Of a stretch of DNA of 64,000 nt, positions 39,701-48,905 are shown piece after piece. Each line of letters begins with the position of its first letter. Positions within the stretch are counted from its first letter, which is position 1. The translations under genes and the position numbers were made by a program. The stretch is from Formicarius rufipectus (Eukaryota > Chordata > Aves > Passeriformes > Formicariidae), in assembly GCA_013399695.1 (NCBI GenBank), contig VXAU01000755.1:987830-1051829 (forward strand). Reading direction: 5' to 3'. The notes under the pieces were generated by a model. It had not been told where the DNA came from. It made no database searches and was given only the letters and a program-made list of their open reading frames with translations.

Positions 39701-40798
39701 CTGAGAGGATGGCAAGAGAGTGGAACAGCTTGTCCAGAAAAGCTGTGGATGCCCAACCCTGGAAGTGTTCAAGGCCACCTGGTCTTGTAATGGAAGGTAT
39801 CCCTGTCCATAGCAGGGAGTTGGAACTGGATGATCTTTAGGATCCCTTCCATCCCCATTTTGTAGTTATTTGGGCAGTTGTGTTAGGAGCTTCAGGTCTG
39901 GGAAGCTCTCATCCTCTTGTCATATTTTAGTTCTTTTCTGTAGTATATAAAGTTCTTAAAAATATCTCTGGACACTAGTTAAAAAAAAAATAAATCTCAA
40001 TTTATTTAACAATGTGTTGCCTTCAAGTATGTGGGCTATGTATGCCTGTGGGAGAGAAGACAGACTAAGTTTATATCTCTGATAACTGTTGTCCTGTCTG
40101 CTAGTGACTGATATTTACAGTGCATAAAATGAAGTGCTAATACCTAATCCTGAAACTGAAAAAGCAGTAGTCACGACTTTAGATTTCTGTATCTCCCAGG
40201 TGTATTTGTGATAAAGCACAGCACTTCTTGTTCTCCCCCTGTCCTTGCCCCCACCAAGTTACACTAACACCTGTATGTAACCTTTTAAGGGGTCTGATGA
40301 GAGAATACTTTACAGGCATTCAATATGGGAAGTTTTAGTTTGTGGAAAAGGGTATATTGATACAATGAGTGTACCAAAACAAGAAATAAGAAAGACTTGC
40401 ATGTCAAGCTAGAATGGAGTGAAGAAACACAAAAGTGAAGCAGAGGCAACAGCTGCTGCAAGCAAAAACTGGCAAACAGGTGGGAGGATCTAAATTCAGT
40501 AGAAAGACTGCCTTTACCTGACCTTTGCAGTTCATGTAAAATACATTGAAAAGGATGCTGTGAATTTCAGAGTCTTCCAGTGTAACTTATCATATGAAAC
40601 TTTGTAAATGACTGAAACACTTTCTGCTGCTGAAGGGAAATGCAATAAGGACTTTTTTATTCTTTACATTCAGGTGCTGCTTGCAAAATCATCACGATTA
40701 TCTTTCTGGTCTTGGCAGTGTATTTCTACAAGCCTCCAGCATCAAATAAAGTGCTGTCGCAACAGGATGCAGAAATGGAATCTGCTGTAAGCACATAA
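12404..40798 (+). CDS. SLCO4C1: Organic anion transporter OATP4C1, 13 coding exons
   Basis: Sodium-independent plasma-membrane transporter of the OATP/SLCO family. In mammals OATP4C1 works at the basolateral membrane of kidney proximal tubule and takes up digoxin, thyroid hormones, methotrexate and uraemic solutes. Join: 12404-12719, 17984-18247, 21812-22006, 24653-24749, 25626-25747, 26705-26820, 27101-27245, 29131-29326, 33451-33607, 35198-35385, 37109-37173, 38984-39121, 40674-40798. This totals 2,124 nt and 707 residues, against about 724 in human. Phases match at every junction. Seen: a variable N-tail (1-93), about 12 membrane segments, the OATP signature DDPRWLGAWWIGFL at 297-310, and a Kazal-like loop (about 470-569) with 11 cysteines. 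The SLCO4C1 assignment rests on near-identical stretches such as SYDISFC and FVSFFGERGHKPRW. The start is the first in-frame ATG after an in-frame TGA at 12302. No coding damage is seen. Intron 4 has a GC donor. Confidence 0.95.
12731..13292. repeat. G-rich minisatellite in intron 1, about 12 units
   Basis: Tandem array of units of about 38-54 bases built on 'ggtgatgttctgggtgctgg', 'gaagggctgggg' and 'atgcaggggaagg'. Some units carry an extra 'gtgat', giving roughly 48- and 53-base classes. Units are diverged. The array starts within about 10-20 bases of the exon 1 donor. Several units meet the four-G-run quadruplex pattern on the coding strand, for example G runs at 13103, 13110, 13115 and 13120. 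Long minus-strand open frames here, rich in repeated Asn-Ile-Thr, are by-products of the repeat. Confidence 0.93.
13300..17983 (+). other. Remainder of SLCO4C1 intron 1
   Basis: AT-rich intronic DNA with one unresolved base at 15983. I see no repeat family, RNA gene or alternative exon I can support. It ends in a T-rich tract and TAG acceptor at 17981-17983. Confidence 0.8.
17984..18247 (+). CDS. SLCO4C1: SLCO4C1 coding exon 2 (residues 106-193)
   Basis: Completes membrane segment 1 and encodes segments 2 (about 132-153) and 3 (about 160-182). It contains the highly conserved NISISTIEKRYELNSSLTGL stretch and the short cytoplasmic loop GERGHKPRW between segments 2 and 3, a hallmark of the family. 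Acceptor TTTTTGTAG, donor AAG|GTAAGC, both phase 1. Confidence 0.96.
18248..21811 (+). other. SLCO4C1 intron 2
   Basis: 3.56 kb of GT-AG intron. It is AT-rich except for a GC-richer patch at about 20510-20760. No repeat element was recognised with confidence. Confidence 0.85.
20510..20760. other. GC-rich patch inside intron 2
   Basis: About 250 bases of clearly higher GC, with several CpGs and overlapping open frames on both strands (66-106 codons). None of the translations is recognisable. It could be an intronic regulatory element or an old retroposed fragment. There is no clear poly(A) tail or target duplication. Confidence 0.3.
21812..22006 (+). CDS. SLCO4C1: SLCO4C1 coding exon 3 (residues 194-259)
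   Basis: Encodes the extracellular loop between segments 3 and 4, with DTC at its start, a sequon N205-I-T and two cysteines (C196, C208). Segment 4 follows (about 218-240), with the Gly-rich LGVGGTPLFTLG, then the conserved IDDSVPKHKSSIYIG. Acceptor TTTTTCAG, donor ATAG|GTAACT, phase 1 at both ends. Confidence 0.96.
22007..24652 (+). other. SLCO4C1 intron 3
   Basis: 2.65 kb GT-AG intron. It includes a T-rich (TTTG)n tract at about 24085-24146 that may be the degraded tail of a retroposed sequence. No other repeat or RNA gene was recognised. Confidence 0.85.
24653..24749 (+). CDS. SLCO4C1: SLCO4C1 coding exon 4 (residues 259-291), GC donor
   Basis: Encodes membrane segment 5 (about 258-281, GYAMSLLGPAIGYVVGGQLL) and the following loop YIDIQIPE. 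The exon must stop after AG at 24748-24749, giving Ser291 by joining AG to the T at 25626. The bases after it are GCAAGA, so the donor is GC rather than GT. No GT donor nearby would keep the frame or the homology. The rest of the donor (AG|GCAAG) matches the usual GC-AG class, which is known for strong pairing with U1 apart from the C. Confidence 0.92.
24750..25625 (+). other. SLCO4C1 intron 4, GC-AG class
   Basis: 876 bases, starting GCAAGA and ending TTACTTTTCCAG. AT-rich, with no repeat recognised. Confidence 0.9.
25626..25747 (+). CDS. SLCO4C1: SLCO4C1 coding exon 5 (residues 291-332), OATP signature
   Basis: Carries the family signature at the edge of segment 6, DDPRWLGAWWIGFL (297-310), with Leu at the position usually Ile or Val. 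Segment 6 follows (about 302-324). The exon closes with FPKHLPG, the start of the large central cytoplasmic loop. Phase 2 at the acceptor, phase 1 at the donor (CAG|GTAAAG). Confidence 0.96.
25748..26704 (+). other. SLCO4C1 intron 5
   Basis: 957-base GT-AG intron containing a short CR1 3' end at about 25915-26015. The rest is unremarkable AT-rich sequence. Confidence 0.88.
25915..26015 (+). mobile_element. CR1 3'-terminal fragment in intron 5
   Basis: Matches the last 100 or so bases of CR1 in the plus orientation: 'gtgtccctgcctatggctgg', 'ggaactaggtgaacttcaag', 'gtcctgtccaactcaaacca', then the CR1-type 3' end 'ccatgattctat'. Severely 5'-truncated, inserted about 170 bases after exon 5. Confidence 0.88.
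26705..26820 (+). CDS. SLCO4C1: SLCO4C1 coding exon 6 (residues 332-370)
   Basis: Encodes the central cytoplasmic loop between segments 6 and 7. It is hydrophilic and variable at first (EKISEAHDDGSEALVQTK), then conserved at IGKSFKDFPVALL. Acceptor TTTGTAG, donor TTG|GTAAGA, ending in phase 0. This is the least conserved exon after exon 1, but the frame is unbroken. Confidence 0.94.
27101..27245 (+). CDS. SLCO4C1: SLCO4C1 coding exon 7 (residues 371-419)
   Basis: Encodes segment 7 (about 375-398) with NPVLMSLIIASSSEALVATG, followed by the conserved FATFLPKFIENQFG and the start of segment 8 (SFSATLGG). The preceding intron 6 (26821-27100) is the shortest at 280 bases and holds no repeat. Donor GGAG|GTAATG, phase 1. 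Confidence 0.95.
27246..29130 (+). other. SLCO4C1 intron 7
   Basis: 1.89 kb GT-AG intron. The acceptor is TTTTCCTCTAG. No repeat family was recognised. Confidence 0.85.
29131..29326 (+). CDS. SLCO4C1: SLCO4C1 coding exon 8 (residues 419-484)
   Basis: Encodes most of segment 8 (LVLVPAAALGQVISGVLVSK), a short basic loop (KMDLKG), segment 9 (about 447-468) and the start of the big extracellular loop with C470 and NEPFAGVSEAYNG. Phase 1 in, phase 2 out (AATGG|GTAAAT). Confidence 0.95.
29327..33450 (+). other. SLCO4C1 intron 8
   Basis: 4.12 kb GT-AG intron, the second longest. It contains a T/G-rich low-complexity tract at about 31613-31672, and an A/T-rich cluster of TAATTA-type motifs at about 31295-31350 followed by a 14-base perfect palindrome at 31366-31379. 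No transposable element was recognised. Confidence 0.8.
31366..31379. other. 14-base perfect palindrome beside TAAT-rich cluster
   Basis: TACAGTTAACTGTA is self-complementary. It lies just after several ATTAATTA/TTAATTA-type motifs (31295-31350). The core GTTAAC resembles an HNF1 half-site pair, which would fit a kidney-expressed gene, but the match to the full HNF1 site is imperfect. Confidence 0.3.
33451..33607 (+). CDS. SLCO4C1: SLCO4C1 coding exon 9 (residues 484-536), Kazal-like loop
   Basis: Encodes the core of the Kazal-like extracellular domain between segments 9 and 10. Cysteines fall at 495, 499, 501, 510, 521 and 525 in the pattern CNANCGC, PVCGRDGVQYFSACFAGC. Sequons N490-L-T and N533-L-T are likely glycosylation sites. 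Acceptor GACCTTTCAG, donor AAG|GTACTT, ending in phase 0. Confidence 0.95.
33608..35197 (+). other. SLCO4C1 intron 9
   Basis: 1.59 kb GT-AG intron ending ATTTATAG. No recognised repeat. Confidence 0.85.
35198..35385 (+). CDS. SLCO4C1: SLCO4C1 coding exon 10 (residues 537-599)
   Basis: Completes the cysteine-rich loop with VYYNCSC (C541, C543, sequon N540-C-S) and GKCPTEC (C565, C569), for 11 cysteines in the loop in all. Segment 10 follows (about 571-592) with FFPFFLATFFLAVVFTFMAV. Phase 0 in, phase 2 out (CTCAG|GTATGT). Confidence 0.95.
35386..37108 (+). other. SLCO4C1 intron 10
   Basis: 1.72 kb GT-AG intron, AT-rich, no recognised repeat. Confidence 0.85.
37109..37173 (+). CDS. SLCO4C1: SLCO4C1 coding exon 11 (residues 599-621)
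   Basis: The shortest exon at 65 bases. It encodes RCVPDKQRSFALGVQLVFLR plus LLG, the cytoplasmic loop and first half of segment 11. The RS(F/L)ALG motif is conserved across OATPs. Acceptor TTTACAG, donor CTGG|GTATGA, phase 2 in, phase 1 out. Confidence 0.95.
37174..38983 (+). other. SLCO4C1 intron 11
   Basis: 1.81 kb GT-AG intron with a T homopolymer at about 38487-38504. No transposable element was recognised. Confidence 0.85.
38984..39121 (+). CDS. SLCO4C1: SLCO4C1 coding exon 12 (residues 621-667)
   Basis: Encodes the rest of segment 11 (TIPGPIMFGIAID), the last extracellular loop with three cysteines (SSCTLWDINECETQGACW) and the start of segment 12 (MAYLLLGM). PGP and the CxxW-type loop are typical of the family. 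Donor ATGA|GTAAGT, phase 1. Confidence 0.96.
39122..40673 (+). other. SLCO4C1 intron 12
   Basis: 1.55 kb GT-AG intron, about a quarter of which is the CR1 copy at 39433-39865. Confidence 0.88.
39433..39865 (+). mobile_element. CR1 3' fragment in intron 12
   Basis: About 430 bases matching the CR1 3' region in plus orientation: 'gaaaaggctgagagaactgg', 'gatcttattgcaactttcca', 'ctttatcagggagtgtagt', 'aaatattaggaagaagctc', 'gtggatgcccaaccctgga' and the end 'ttggaactggatgatcttt'. 5'-truncated and non-coding. The terminal short repeat has decayed. Confidence 0.93.
40674..40798 (+). CDS. SLCO4C1: SLCO4C1 coding exon 13 (residues 667-707, stop)
   Basis: Encodes the end of segment 12 (ACKIITIIFLVLAVYF), the conserved membrane-exit motif YKPP, and a short cytoplasmic tail ending ESAVST before TAA at 40796. 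The tail seems shorter than I recall for the human protein, which probably explains part of the length difference. Acceptor TTACATTCAG. Confidence 0.94.
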
Positions 40799-41830
40799 AT
40801 AAGGACCAGATCAGGGACTTTTGAAAGAAACCAATAAGAATAAGCACTTTTACAACACTTGTTCCCAAGTTCTTGTATATTGTTGCCTAAATATAAAAGA
40901 CCACATTCAACAACTGAACAACTTAAAATATTTGTGAATGTGTAGTGTTCTCTAATTTGCTAAACATTGTTTAGTATTCCATTTTGTATACCCAAAGAAA
41001 TGACAAATTTGTAGTCAAATTTTTAAAGTCTGATGTGTAACTGAATTGAAACAAGTTGGCATACTCTGATCATAAAACAGGATAAAAGCTGACTGAGCCC
41101 CGTTTACCTCTAAGCATTACTGCAGGGAGAGGAAAGAAGTAACTTAATATGTTAAGAGGAACTGTGTTTCTTTTAAGAGGACTTATTTTAATGTGCTTAT
41201 AAACTGGCCCAGTGCCTTTGGGGATTTTGTCTGTTGGAACACTTGAAAATGTGCAAGTTTGGCTGTGTTTTAAAAATATTTCTACATGTTTAATGGCATA
41301 AGTTCACTTTATGGTATTTGTAGAAATATGTAAATAGTTAAGATAGAATAGCTGGCATGTGAAATGAAATAAAATGAAATGTTCATTTAAGTGCTTGAGT
41401 TTCTGTCTGGGATATATACAGAAAGTTGTTGTCCAGCTGCTCTATTTAAGCCTTGTTAAAATGTTTCTGTTAAATTTGAAGATAAAACCTATTTTCTTAC
41501 CACTTCTGTGTACATTCTCATTTCCAAATGACTGAGTTCTAGTCTTCTCAACTCTGAGAAACAATGCTGAAGGCTAGCAAGATTGTGTATGGAAAAATCA
41601 GAAGTACAAAAATGTAGCATTAGTTGTTCTTTTTTACTTAATATAAGTCGTTGAAGTTGTATTTGTATAGCACAGCAGAAGGGGTCTAAAAGTCAGCCAC
41701 TCTTACCAGACATTCAACTATATTGCCTGCTGATCAAATATCATTCGATGTTAATTGGAAATTTTTACTGAGCCAGATATTCCCTGTGCTTGTACTCTGT
41801 TAATAAACACTTCCCTTCTGTTGCACTGGC
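40799..41830 (+). other. SLCO4C1 3' UTR
   Basis: About 1 kb of AT-rich sequence after the stop with no open frame. The end is inferred from the poly(A) signal at 41802. A shorter form could end after the signal at 41368. Confidence 0.7.
41368..41373 (+). terminator. Proximal poly(A) signal AATAAA
   Basis: Canonical hexamer 570 bases after the stop. The downstream sequence is T-rich with some GT, so an alternative shorter 3' UTR is plausible. Confidence 0.45.
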
Positions 41831-41850
41831 TGTGCATGTCAGTCTGTGTG
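41802..41850 (+). terminator. Main poly(A) site of SLCO4C1
   Basis: AATAAA at 41802-41807 is followed 15-45 bases later by a GT-rich element (about 41825-41850, 'gcatgtcagtctgtgtgtg'). Hexamer plus GU-rich element at this spacing is the standard cleavage and polyadenylation arrangement. Confidence 0.75.
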
Positions 41851-42839
41851 TGCCCTCTTCATCACATTACGAGGACTGTACTCATTGAGTCTACCAAGAT
41901 TTTTAAATAAGCACTACAATTAAGGGTTATGGCATATGGTTCATGCTTCATCTAATTCTTTAAATGTAGCTCTTAAATGGGATAGTGGATAAGTATGCAA
42001 CTGAAGAAGATCCTCTGTAACTATTTATAAATAACTGTCTAGGAAATAAAACAAAATCACCTACACCCTGTGAAAGCACAAGACCTGATGTCTCTTGAGG
42101 GAGAGGAGGAAAGTGACAGAATTTGCTTGCTCCATGGAGCTGAATGCTTTCTTATAAGTTCTGTGATTCATTCCTGATCAATGGGCTCATAGCAAGATTA
42201 GTAACTTCCCTAGAAAAAACAAAATGCTTTCTTAAAGTTTGGGAATGTGGCCTAAAATTCTGAAATTATTTCCCAGTTCTGATATGGATTGTGTGAGGTG
42301 TAGAAAATCACTCAATCATAGTAAAGACACGTAGTAGCGTAGCTCAGCTGGTAAACTTGATTCTCTTGCTTAGACTGAGATCATAGTTTGCATTTTCTGC
42401 TGCTTAATGGGGTTGCATGAACTCCAGAACTTGTGGGGCAGAGCAATGAGAGTTTCCTCTTCTTCAGAAGTTACTGGCACTTACTTGCACTACAGTAATC
42501 TGTGGGCAGAAGGAAGGAAGCATTGCTGTTGTAATGTTACAGTCTTATCTCTGACTTGTTAAAAGATTACCCTTGCTATTTTAGGAGCAGCAGCACAATG
42601 TAGGAGGAGTAGGCAGATCAAGTAGAAATTTACTTATTTACCTTGTGTCATTGCAAAGTTAAATTAATAGATATAGCAATAGATAGTGGAGAGAAGTAGA
42701 TATTTTGTCAAAGGTTTTATTAAGTAATGGTAAAGTGTCTTATATGTCTGGACAGGGAGGGTGAATTAAAAACCGCCTCAATGACTGTGCCCATAATGTC
42801 AAACCACAAAGTGCTGTTTGAGTCAAGTCAATAGTGCTG

Positions 42840-43705
42840 AACCCCACAGGTCAGTTCTGGGGTGAATACAGTTCAACCTCTGTTTCAATGACCTGAGTGG
42901 TGGGATAGATTGGGCTTTGGAGAAGTGGATGACAGACTGAATTGTTGCTGCCATTTCCAGAGGGACCATTAAAAGACTGAGGAAATGGGCAAACAGGAAC
43001 CTCAGGAACTTCAGCAAGGGAAGTACAAAGACCTACACCCAGGGGAAAATAACCCCATGCACCAGTAATATGCAGGGGACTGCCCACCTGGAAAGCAGCT
43101 CTTGTGGTTCATGGTGGACAGGCTGGCCACAAGGCAGCAATACACCTATCCTGCAAAAAAGGGTCAATAGTGCCTTGGTCTGCATTGGGCAAAAAGCACT
43201 GGCACCAGGTCAGAACAGGTGACCCTGCTCCTTAGTGGTGATGCAACAACATTTAGAGTGCTGGGTTCTGTTCTGGGCTCTCCAGAAGAAGGATATTACT
43301 GACTTACTGTATGGAGTATGGTGTGGGGCTACAGAGATGATTAAGGAATGGGAATGTCATTCATCTTGAGAGAGCCGGGGAAGCTCTTTTTAGCCAGCAG
43401 AAGATCAGGCTCAAGGGGATTCTGTGCCTTGAAGAGCTGGAAACTAGACTTCTTATTAATTCCCAAGTGTAAGGACAAGAGGCCTTGGACACAAAGTGAA
43501 ACACCTGAAATTTCCTGTGAACACAAGAGAACTTTTTTTTAACTGTGAAAGTGGTCAAACACTGGAACAAGTTGATCAGGCATTTGTGGAGTTTGCCATT
43601 CTTGAGGGTGTTTAAAACCTGAATGGTTGTGATCCTGAACATTCTGGCTAACCTTCCCTGAGTACAGACTGCATGACCTCAAGTCTTCCCTTTCAACCTA
43701 AATGT
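42840..43705 (+). mobile_element. Long degenerate CR1 copy
   Basis: About 865 bases of CR1 in plus orientation, longer than the other copies. It reaches back into the 3' end of the reverse-transcriptase ORF ('gacctgagtggtgggataga', 'aggaacctcaggaacttcag', 'ataaccccatgcaccagta', 'gggttctgttctgggctctc') and runs through the non-coding 3' region to 'gcatgacctcaagtcttccc' and 'tttcaaccta'. Many indels and stops break every frame, so it is an inactive old copy. Its 5' edge is uncertain by about 100 bases. Confidence 0.85.
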
Positions 43706-46700
43706 ATTTGCGCTGCTGTGAGATGCTTCCCAGTGTGGCCTTTGTCCTATTCACCATATAATGTATAACTTCTATATCTGTTCTTACAAGGGAAAGCCTA
43801 TCTGTTCTAGCAGCTTTGTTACATCTCTGTGTGTCTCACTGGGTGATACTAATTATTTTCTTGCTAACAGTGATAAAACATTTCAAAGAGGAGTTGACAG
43901 TCTCAAGTGACTTGCACATGCTCTGTGAATTCTGTTTAGAATGCTTGGACTACTAAATTAATGAGCTCATACTTTTGAGGTTGTATCAACTACCATGGAT
44001 TTGGGGTTTAAGAATTTCAAATATTGCCCAAATTAAGGATGATTTAAAACCTCTTGAAAGCTACATCTTCTAACTAGCATAATATTTTTAGAAACATATC
44101 ATAGTGCAAGCAAGGCTGTCCCAGTAAACATTGTAGTAGAACAAAAGTTTTAATTCATCTGTGAACCAGAAGTAAGCTAAACCTAAGTATATTGCCCTGT
44201 ATGACTAGTGCAAATGTATTCTACAAAACTTTATTGGAGCCTCTACTCAGTAAACCTGTAGGAGTCCAGGAGTCTTACAAGGGAGTGATGGTAACTAGCT
44301 GCTGCAGTTGAGACTAAACTTCTGATCTAAACTTTGTTGTTATAGGTATTTTCTTAATCTCAAAACCAAGACTGCAAACAGCATTTTCTCTGTTTTGAAG
44401 AGGAAGGATAATGATAGGGTAATCTCAAGTTCTGTTTGCATGGTGAAACCTGGAGCCCTGGTTAAAATAAACTAATTCTTTTTATTTGAGAAATTCTCCA
44501 AAGTGAACAACATAAGACCAAAGTTCACTTGCCATGGCAGAGTTTATTGTTTCTGGTGTCATGAATACTGAGAAAGGGGGAAATATGAATTTTGTTTTGC
44601 ATGTGGCTACCATGCATATAATTACTTACATTAGTATTTTGTTGTGGAGTATCTTTGCACATGACTTGAAGCATCTGAACAATATTACTGAAGTGTGTTG
44701 GTTGTAAACAGAGGAGTAAACATTAGGAGTGCTTCAGCTTATTAGCTGTTTTTGCCAACCTGAGGTTCAGTTGCTGATCATTATTGATGACAGTAGGACT
44801 CGCACTGCTTCCTGGTCCAAAAGATGTTGAAGGTAGATCAGGGGTGAGCAAGTGTAAGTCAGTTACTGAAAAAAACCTGTATTTGAAGTCTGAAAACCTT
44901 CAAAAGTGTTGTGGATTGAGCAGTATTTCTGTTTAGCAATGAATGAGTATGAAATATTTATTTAATCTTTTGTTACAGTAGCAGAACATACAGTTACAAT
45001 ATAACATACTACTGGTGTTGGGATTTTTTTGTTGTTTATTTGGGGTTTTTTGTTTGTTTTTGTCGTGTGTGTATTTTTCTTCTTCCAACCACCAGATGGC
45101 TCTGTTGCTGCTAAAAATTAGCCAATTTCATTGGTGTTTCAATGGAACATTATGAGAGTTTAGAGTGCAGAGCAGAAAATATGCAGCTTTTGCAAAAATA
45201 CGGTGTTAACGGAAGTGCGACTGGTGCCTTTTGTCTGCTTGATTTCTGGTTTTGCAGTGGCAGTGACTTTCTTTTTGTGGTAAATACATGAATATGCCTG
45301 CTTATGATTTATTTTCCTTTTATGATGTGCTTGTGAAGCACACAGTACAACTCCATTTCTATATGGATTCTTGTGGAGTTTTTTTTTTTCTGAGAGGCAG
45401 AAATCCTCAGGCAAAAAAAGATCAATGTTAGATTAAGCAAGCTTTGCAAAAATAATGAGGAAGACAGTTAATATTATATATTAGTATTAAATGATGCAAA
45501 AAATCTGGAATAAACTATTTGGCTGCTGCTTCCATGGAAAACATACCCAGAATTGAGAGTCTGTGGCACAGAGGAGTCTTAAGAATTTGGGCAGACTACA
45601 CATGTGTATACCTTTCCAAATCTGTATGACGGGACTGTTGCTAGCTGGTTATAAAACACCTACTCCTCTCCAGTCTACAGAATGCCTTAGTAAGTGTCCC
45701 AAATGGAAGTCCCCATGGAACATATAAAGGGTTTTTTTCTGATCATTATTAATCTTTGAGTATTCATATTGAAAAGGTGAATTTTTAGTATGAAATGATG
45801 TTCTTGAGCAAAAGTGAACCATAAACCAGAAAAACCAAATCCAGGCAGAGTATGGAGATCATCATTCCCTTCAAAGTATTCAAGAACTTCAAAGAAACAA
45901 CTGGGGTAAATAGAGACCCATTTTGCCCACAATGTTTTGCTCTGAGATTGTCTTTAAAGATACCAAATGAAGGAAATGTTTAACTTATTTGGAAATTAAA
46001 TGAAACTGTAGAGTAGGATCACTTGGTCTGGAATCAGTGATAGTTTTGCTGTTTATTTAAATGAAATCAGGGTGCTTAGACAAACTGCAGTGCAGTTCTT
46101 TGGTATTTGATGCACTTACCTTGTATCCAACTGCAGGAAATTTGTGTCACACAACTGAAAGAATCTGGTAACCTATAAACCTTGTAAGAAGTGACTGAGT
46201 TATGATAGAAATACAAGCTGGAGAGAGGAGATTAGTGCTTTTCAGAATTATTTTTCTTTCTTAATCAAGTTTCTAAAATGTCTAACGTCATGTTTTAATT
46301 AACTAGATGTAGAGATGGTTTCCTAGATTAGGAAAAGCCTTCTGATTAATGCAAATCCACATCTCCACCTTTGCACTTTGCATTTCTCAGACATCTGTTG
46401 ACATTCCTTCGAATGTCCAAGTGTCCGGCTACAGATAATGGAGGCTCCAAAACACTGAAGTAATTACCTGCAATAAGTGAACTGAAGGAGTTCTAGTAGG
46501 ATATTGGCAAATAAACATACTAAACCAGCTATATCAGGAGACATGAAACAAATGCGGGCTGAAAATGTGAGACAGGGAAACTCGTACAGGAGATGAAGAA
46601 GATTACATTGCTATTGTATTTCATTCTAGTCAAGGTTAATGACTTGCATTTGAAGAGCTTTGTAAATTTGTGCCTACCAGAACACAAGGGCATTCAGTGG

Positions 46701-46781
46701 TTGGTTGTATAGGGACATAATCTTCTGGAAGCAAACCCTGGAAACAAATCTGGTAGTGTGAACATTGCAGTTTGTGACAGA
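43706..46781. other. Intergenic DNA without recognised features
   Basis: AT-rich. A T/G-rich tract lies at about 45025-45080. No open frame above 85 codons and no splice-linked exon was recognised. Confidence 0.7.
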
Positions 46782-47365
46782 TGTTGTGGTTTAACCCCAT
46801 CTGGCAACTAAGCCCCACACAGCTACTTTTTTACTCCCTCCTGTTGGGATAGTGGAAAGATTTGGAAGAGTAACCGTGAATAAAAAACTTGTGCATTGAG
46901 ATAAGTACAATTCAATAAGTAGAGCAAAAGCCACATGTGAACAAAGCCAAACAAGGAGTTCATTCACCCTTCCCATGGGCTAGGAGGTGTTCAGCCATCT
47001 CCAGGGAAACACAGTTCCATCATATGTGATGGTGACTTGGGAAGAGAAGAGCTATCACTCCAAATACTCCCCTCTTCCTTCTTCTTTCCTCAACCTTATA
47101 TGCTAAGAATGACACCACATGGTCGGGAATATCCCTGTGGTCAGTTGTGGTCACCTGTCTTGGCTGTGCCCCTTCCCAGCTCCTTGTGTGCCCCCAGCAC
47201 AGCTGCTGGTGGGGTGAGCAGCAGAAAAGGTCTTGGCTGTCTGAATGCACTGCTCAGAAATCACTAAAATATCCCTGTGTTATCAAAACTGTTTTCAACA
47301 TAAATCCAAAACATTGCCCCATTCCAAATCAGCGTGGACAAAGGATTGCCAGGCTGGCTCCAACA
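46782..47365 (-). mobile_element. Solo LTR of an avian endogenous retrovirus
   Basis: A block of about 584 bases begins TGTTGTGGTTTAACCCC and ends near CCAACA, matching the layout of an abundant LTR I recall from neoavian, especially songbird, genomes. On the minus strand it shows a TATA-like box (CATATAAGG, about 47094-47102) and, further on, a decayed poly(A)-signal region, so the LTR sense is minus. No gag, pol or env sequence lies on either side, so this is a recombined solo LTR. No clear target-site duplication remains. The family name (ERVL-type) is from memory and unverified. Confidence 0.8.
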
Positions 47366-47373
47366 TATGTATA

Positions 47374-47470
47374 ACTATTCTATTCTATTCTGTAGTTGTT
47401 TTTTGTTTGTTTGTTTGTTTGTTTGTTTTGTGTGTGTGTGTGTTTTTGGTGGTTTTGGGTTTTTTTTTCC
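47374..47470. repeat. Compound simple repeat (TTCTA)n-(GTTT)n-(GT)n
   Basis: Follows the solo LTR directly: three TTCTA-type units, then GTTT units, a short GT run and a T tract. Confidence 0.85.
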
Positions 47471-48647
47471 CTACAAGATTACTTTCCAATGTTTTCTTTC
47501 CAGCTAGTATTTTAGCAAGTATTCTCTTGAGTATGGCTGTGTTTTAATTTGAGTGCCCAACATTTGATATATCAGGAATCATTTTGACTTGACCTCCTAA
47601 CATAAGACAAATGTGATCCTTTATTGTCCATTACTTCCATGCTTAAGATTTCCTCCATGTCCTTCTTGACAATTTTTAATCTGTGAGTGAATCTGTACCA
47701 AAATTGACATAGATAAGACACAAATATGTGAAACTTCCAGAAAAGTTCATAAAACTTCACCAACTTTCCAACCAGAGGTCTGCAAGGAGCATGTGATGGA
47801 GTGTAGACCTGGAGGAGTAAATGCCCTTTGTAGTTACCCGGTGAGATTGCACTGGGAAGCAACTTTATGATTGCTGATGGTTCCTTAAGAAGTGGATCAA
47901 AAAAACAGAAAGTTAAGTTTTCTAGTTTAAACCTGAAGTTGCTAATATTGAGAGTAGTGCAGCCAAATATTTTTATATTTAAAAATCCTCAAGGTAACAC
48001 AAATTTCAGAGTCATCTAGTTTTCACTGAAAATTACTGGAAAAGCAATTAGATGTTATTAATTCAGTTACTGTGGTTGTAAATCTATTCTTCTTCATGGA
48101 TCTTACTGCATTTTCCAGTAGGACTTATTACCAGCTCTGAGGTAATTTCTGTTTTCTTGAGTACTTGAGCTGTTATGGAAAGTCTACCTCAGAACCTTTC
48201 AGAGTTGGAATATTTTTATTGGTATAATACAAAAAACCCCTCTTTTATCCTTGCCCTTTTTGTTAAAAAGCTCTATAAGACATTTTGCAAATACTGAATA
48301 TACTGTTCTGGGAATCGTTAAATGGATATTTTGTTCAGTTTTTTTATTTACTATTTTTTTTAAAATTTGTGGCTAGCTATGTGAGCAGACCTAAGTGTGC
48401 CAGCTCTAAGTTTCAAAATTACACAAATCTAATTAGCTTTTCCTCCTGTTTAATAGTGAGGGTTGGGCACTAAAGACATTGAAAAAGACTTAATGTCTAT
48501 CCCAGTCTGTCTAACAAGCTATTCAAGAATTTTTAGTGTATTGTTACTTGACCTCCCATGCAAACTTTAAAGTGCTTGACACAGTTTCAAGTAAGCAGTC
48601 CCCAGCTATCTGTAGACAACTCTGTAAGGAAGAGTTGTCCTGTGTTG
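47471..48647. other. Intergenic DNA without recognised features
   Basis: AT-rich, with no supported gene or repeat. Confidence 0.65.
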
Positions 48648-48905
48648 TCATAGAATCATAGAATTATCAAGGTTGGAAGAGACCTTTGAGATCATCAAGT
48701 CCAAAGTCAAACTAGCACCACCAGTCCAATCCCTAAAGCACCAAACCCACATCACACAGAGCCAGATCTGGACATGTCTTGAATGTGTGATGGTGACTCC
48801 ACCTCCTCCCTGGGCAACTTATTCCCATGCCTGACCACCCTAGCAGTGAAAAAGCTTTTTCTAATATCTAATCTGAATCTCCTCTGTCTCAACCTGTAGC
48901 CCTGC
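48648..48905 (-). mobile_element. CR1 3' fragment, minus strand
   Basis: Starts with the CR1 3' end in reverse ('catagaatcatagaattatc', 'aaggttggaagagacctttg', 'agatcatcaagtccaa') and continues through 'ctccctgggcaacttattcc' and 'gcagtgaaaaagctttttc' to 'tctcaacctgtagccct'. About 258 bases, 5'-truncated. Confidence 0.93.

Noticed and set aside
42840..43705. Open frames up to 93 codons as host genes
   Set aside because: They fall within a degenerate CR1 copy and follow no coding frame of the element or of a host gene.
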